A stretch of 64,000 bases of DNA, from contig JASANE010016153.1 in the NCBI GenBank assembly GCA_030248225.1, positions 1 to 64,000 of the forward strand, read 5' to 3'. Positions 60,306-64,000 of the stretch are shown here, piece by piece (position 1 is the stretch's first letter; each line of letters begins with the position of its first letter). A program made the translations under genes and the position numbers. The stretch comes from Trileptium ribeirensis. Lineage: Eukaryota > Nematoda > Enoplea > Enoplida > Thoracostomopsidae. The notes beneath the pieces are model-generated. The model did not search any database, had not been told where the DNA came from, and was given only the letters and a program-made list of their open reading frames with translations.

Positions 60306-63132
60306 TTACATGTCAGATTTACCAAAGAGAGATATCCGCATTACTGCTCCTCTGTAAGTACTGCACTTACAAAAGACTTTATAATTAGACTGGCAGGTTT
60401 GGTGACCGAACTGGCAGAGCTGGTAACACAAGGGACAGCGCGATTCGGTGGTGGCTGGCGACACAACGTGAGTTATGTTGTGGCGGCCAACTGTACATTT
60501 GTTGTTTATTTCGTAGTGCCGAGTAATATGACCCAACTGGTCGCATTATAACTGGAATAAATCGGCTGTCCACTACTTCCATTGCCACCCAGTCTATTTG
60601 GTAACCCTGTCGAAAGAGAACTACCAATTTCACGGGGAGCTGACTGCCGGCCTGTCGTCCTTCTCGACTGCCCGTACGCTGGACCACTATTCTGACATGA
60701 GTAAGCCCTATATCTAGCTGGAATATTCCTCGCCGGCCATACCAGATTGTTATTTTGCTAACAATTCCCGTCATTATCGCCACGACCCAACGGTATTGAT
60801 GCTATTAGCGATGGTGCACCATCGCTGTGGCTACCTGTACGTTGAACTTCGGTAAACCATTTCCCACCATCGTTTTACCACACACTGAACCAGCTTCCGG
60901 AAAGACATATCTTCCTCAAAGAACAATTTTTCCCGTTCGTCCGGCGTTAGGCTCCTCATAATAGTTCTAACTAACAAGCACCTTGCGTGGTTAACGCTAA
61001 AGGCGAGATATATTGTGACCAATATATAAACAGGAAGTCCGTGAACTGCTGCACTGACGTTTTTTTCATTCGGCGGCGGTACTTTTACAATTATTTGCGT
61101 CTGTGCCTGAGGATCCCCGTTAAACTCACTCTTACCCACCATCGGCGGTTTTTCAGGTTCTGAATGTATTTCTACTGTTGATGCTTCTGCCCTAGGGTAC
61201 AGAAACTGTCGCACCGTTTCCGACCGATGCTATAGTGTAGTCACGACTGCATCCCATACTCGGAAACTACGTCTAGAAGATCATCCTGCTACCGAAAAAC
61301 ACAAGGGCTCGTACCTTTGCGCTCGTACTTTGCGTTCGAGGTTTTTTCTGGGTGAGCTTTTCAGTTTCCCACGCAAATCTACACATACGAGACTATTTTG
61401 TTGACGATGTTCCTCTAGGTTCTTTAGCAGCTATTCCTCCAATATTTTGCTATTACGCTCGATAGTGTCAACTGTACCCAGCTTATGCCTTTCCGTGGCG
61501 TTCTATAGTATCCCCCATGCGGGGTAACCTTCTCCGCCTGTGTCTTACTATCACGGCGAATACCTTCTAGATGTGTTAACCCGCTGCAGCCATTGAAACT
61601 TCTTTTCCTCTGTTTTGGCGAAAGAGCAATTACTGTTACTTCACCATCAGTATCGGCACACCCCGTGTCGAAGTAGCTGGAGCTGTGTGGTATTCATGGG
61701 TCCACAACTGAGTTGGTGTACTCTATGCCACATTGTTAGTCACGGAACTACGACTCCATTACGATTGCAAAATTTCTGATTTCAACCGAGCATCTCACAC
61801 TAAAAGTTTACATGATACCAATTTCAAATATAAGTATTTGTTGATGAGCCAAGTTTTATACCAATATTCGCGCTGATAACGCGAATTATCCCATTAACCA
61901 GTGTCGACGTTGATATTAAAACCCGTTTAGATACGCAATTGCCTCAGCATCCCTGGCATCTTCATGGCCACTATTTGGGATGTGGAACTGGTTCAAGCTT
62001 CGGACTTCTAATCACCACTATCAAGGAATGGTCCTGCCGATCATAAATCGGGCTGCACAGGTCAGCCGTATTTGTCGTTAAGCTATTAAGGTAAAGTTAG
62101 CTCAACCGACAGTGGTCTATGTATCTAGAACACTAAACACCAGTCGTTTACCGTTGCCAGCATTTGGTACTAAAATGTATGTTGACGCAAAGCATGGCTC
62201 GTAACAACAATATTGATGGAACGGTACGATACTCGTACGTCGTATCCAAAATTGCTATGTTCACGTTAGATTTTATTGTTCCGGCACGTCGACTCTTGCT
62301 TCTTAGCGGTTCCGCGAGCCTATGACTACTAGGGTGCCGCGCAACAAAGACACAAATTCTTCTCGACTAAATCCGAAAGCAGTTTACGATTCTTTTAGCT
62401 GCTCAATTACCAATGCGCGACAAAAACACAAGTGATTTTACTAAAATTTGAAACATAATAATAACAAAAATATTATAGGAAATTTCACCGGTCACCTCGC
62501 TCACAGTATTATACGACTGCGCTCCTAACTCGACTGTCCCACTGCACAATCAACCCGGTCCTGTATTTCGAAGAGTCTCCTACACAATACCTATTTTTTA
62601 ACATTTTGCACCCCAAATCCTGTCAAATATAGAAAGTTGATGTAACTCCTATATTTTTGAAAGTAACCTGTCTTTGCCGGCTATCCGCCCGGTTTACCGA
62701 AACACAGTACACAGCGATAATAATAAAAAACTTTGGAAGCCTATGAGTGCCCTCGTAGTGAAAACCAGAGCTATACACCGTATTCCGAATGATGGCCAAT
62801 GCGCCGCATTATTCCACGTTAATAGTCTGAACCATGGCTCACCGGCTAATCGGTGCACCCGTGTTCAGTGTCAAGTGCTATAACACTATCTGCCTAGTTG
62901 TTAACCCTCTACGCGCAGGTCCGAATGTCAGAGAAGGTCTACGGTGTAATCCGTTCAAAAAATCACTCAACCCTACGCTTAGTTCTGTATTGCCGGAGAA
63001 ACCCGCCACCGATGCTGAACGTTCGAGGTAATCGAACCAACTACTAAACAAAGAAGGACTGATATCACGGTCGCTACATGTTTGATTACTAAGGCCACAG
63101 CACATTTGATTAGCAAACATATTACGAAACAA
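60306..63132 (-). pseudogene. decayed retrotransposon gag-like sequence
   Basis: Broken - strand frames in Gag order. 63132-62878 has LFSSWFDYLERSASVAGFSG, like the start of a Ty3 capsid domain. 61214-60831 has MRSLTPDEREKLFFEEDMSF and then FRKLVQCVVKR, like its end. Near 60540, CDQLGHITRHY looks like a CCHC knuckle that has lost its first and last Cys and has a stop just upstream. The segment 61215-62877 has no readable frame. Resemblance is by pattern only; it may be an old relative of the gag at 1-1947. Confidence 0.4.
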
Positions 63133-64000
63133 AACAGCGTCGCTCGTTCGTGATCAGCTAATTTATATTGTGCCCTAAACGCGTGAAATTGTCCAAGGGG
63201 AACATACGTCGTAACCCGTTTTTAGTGTTACTGTGGGAAAACCGGGGCCTACCAAAATTCACATAAATCGAATATATGTTGCACGAGAATAGCGCTTGTA
63301 CAGGCGCAGGTATCCACGCAGCCAGCTTAGAAGCCTGATTACAGCTAAGCCGGCGATGCAGCTTTTGGGTTTTGCCTGGAATTGCTGTACTAATAATCTG
63401 CAGATCGTCTACCCGACCGCTAGACAGCTAGCCGACTATGATATGCTCCAACGCCAAACGAAATACTAGTACACAAATTCGAAAACAGATCCGTTAATCA
63501 AAAACAAATTTCGTCATTTACGTACTAAACTATCGTGAAAAATTATACTTTACGGTGGCTGAACGAAACTGAACTCTAACGTCACAAAATAGACAGACTA
63601 AGGTAGACTTTTAGTTTTGTTGAGTTTGAGCTGGAATTTTTTAAGTTTTGATTGAAAAATAAATTTACAGTGTGGAAATTTTGAGGGAATTGGACAGATG
63701 GATGCAGGAAATATATGAAATTTTAAAACTAAATTAAAATTACATGACTCTTTTGTTACAAAAATAACACCACCGCTAAAGATAGCTAATCATGCGTTTT
63801 TGTTACATTTACAAAAAATTATAGTAAAATTGGGGAGTGCGTTCAGGATATATATGTGGTTCAGATTACTCGGAAGGCCAGACACACTAGGGGGTACTCA
63901 CATGAATGTAACTTCCTGCCCATGAGCGCGCCTGCCTCCCCCCATTACACAACGAAGATACGGAAAACTAATAAAATTAATACAAATTTTCGGAAAGTGA
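63133..64000. other. intergenic, nothing recognised
   Basis: No ORF, repeat or RNA gene that I can support. The sequence becomes AT-rich after 63480. Confidence 0.4.

Noticed and set aside
1..64000. CRISPR arrays, bacterial operons, rRNA genes
   Set aside because: No regular direct repeats with unique spacers, no ribosome-binding sites and no rRNA-like conserved blocks; the window is eukaryotic.

Overview
This is a window of animal nuclear DNA. Short exons with GT/AG borders and consistent phase, long AT-rich introns and many nested repeats rule out a prokaryote. Two conserved host genes are recognisable, both incomplete. On the + strand, seven exons (2897-12217) encode the catalytic core of a USP5/isopeptidase-T-type deubiquitinase. 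On the - strand, three exons (28998 down to 24671) encode the SH2 domain and the start of the kinase domain of a CSK-type tyrosine kinase. The lineage cannot be fixed from these. Giant Ty3-type elements are known from planarian flatworms (Burro) and plants (Ogre), so a flatworm-like animal is a guess only.

Layout. 1-1947: gag-like ORF with a CCHC knuckle, cut by the window edge and with no pol after it. 2897-12217: USP5 exons. 13494-23068: a ~9.6-kb foldback-like element with >1-kb terminal inverted repeats built from sub-repeats and no recognisable gene inside. 24671-28998: CSK exons, with a tandem array in the large intron. 29500-32900: non-coding, with a tRNA-derived SINE and a ~155-bp tandem array. 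32935-56800: one giant Ty3/gypsy LTR retrotransposon. 56801-64000: mostly non-coding, with a MITE, a pair of convergent tRNA-like (SINE) sequences and a decayed gag on the - strand.

The giant element is the main feature. Its limits are exact: 5-bp duplications GTACA on both sides, TG...CA termini, LTRs of about 3.6 kb (about 1% different by eye), a primer-binding-site-like sequence beginning TGG just after the 5' LTR and a G-rich tract just before the 3' LTR. The total is 23,866 bp, including a 2,678-bp 5'-truncated LINE nested in the 3' LTR with its own 11-bp target duplication. The internal 13.9 kb encodes gag with a CCHC knuckle, aspartic protease, reverse transcriptase, RNase H and integrase. 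A degenerate PHD-like finger lies at the C-terminus of pol. Downstream is a further ~4.3-kb coding region (ORF3) whose product appears to join a DEDDy-type 3'-5' exonuclease, two AN1/B-box-like zinc modules, a coiled coil and a conserved-looking C-terminal region. This extra ORF in a giant Ty3 element is the best candidate for an undescribed system. This copy carries an in-frame stop and several frame changes, so it is either defective or affected by indel errors.

USP5 and CSK point towards each other across the foldback element, and the expected 3' exons of both (USP5 UBA and His box; CSK kinase lobes) were not found between them.
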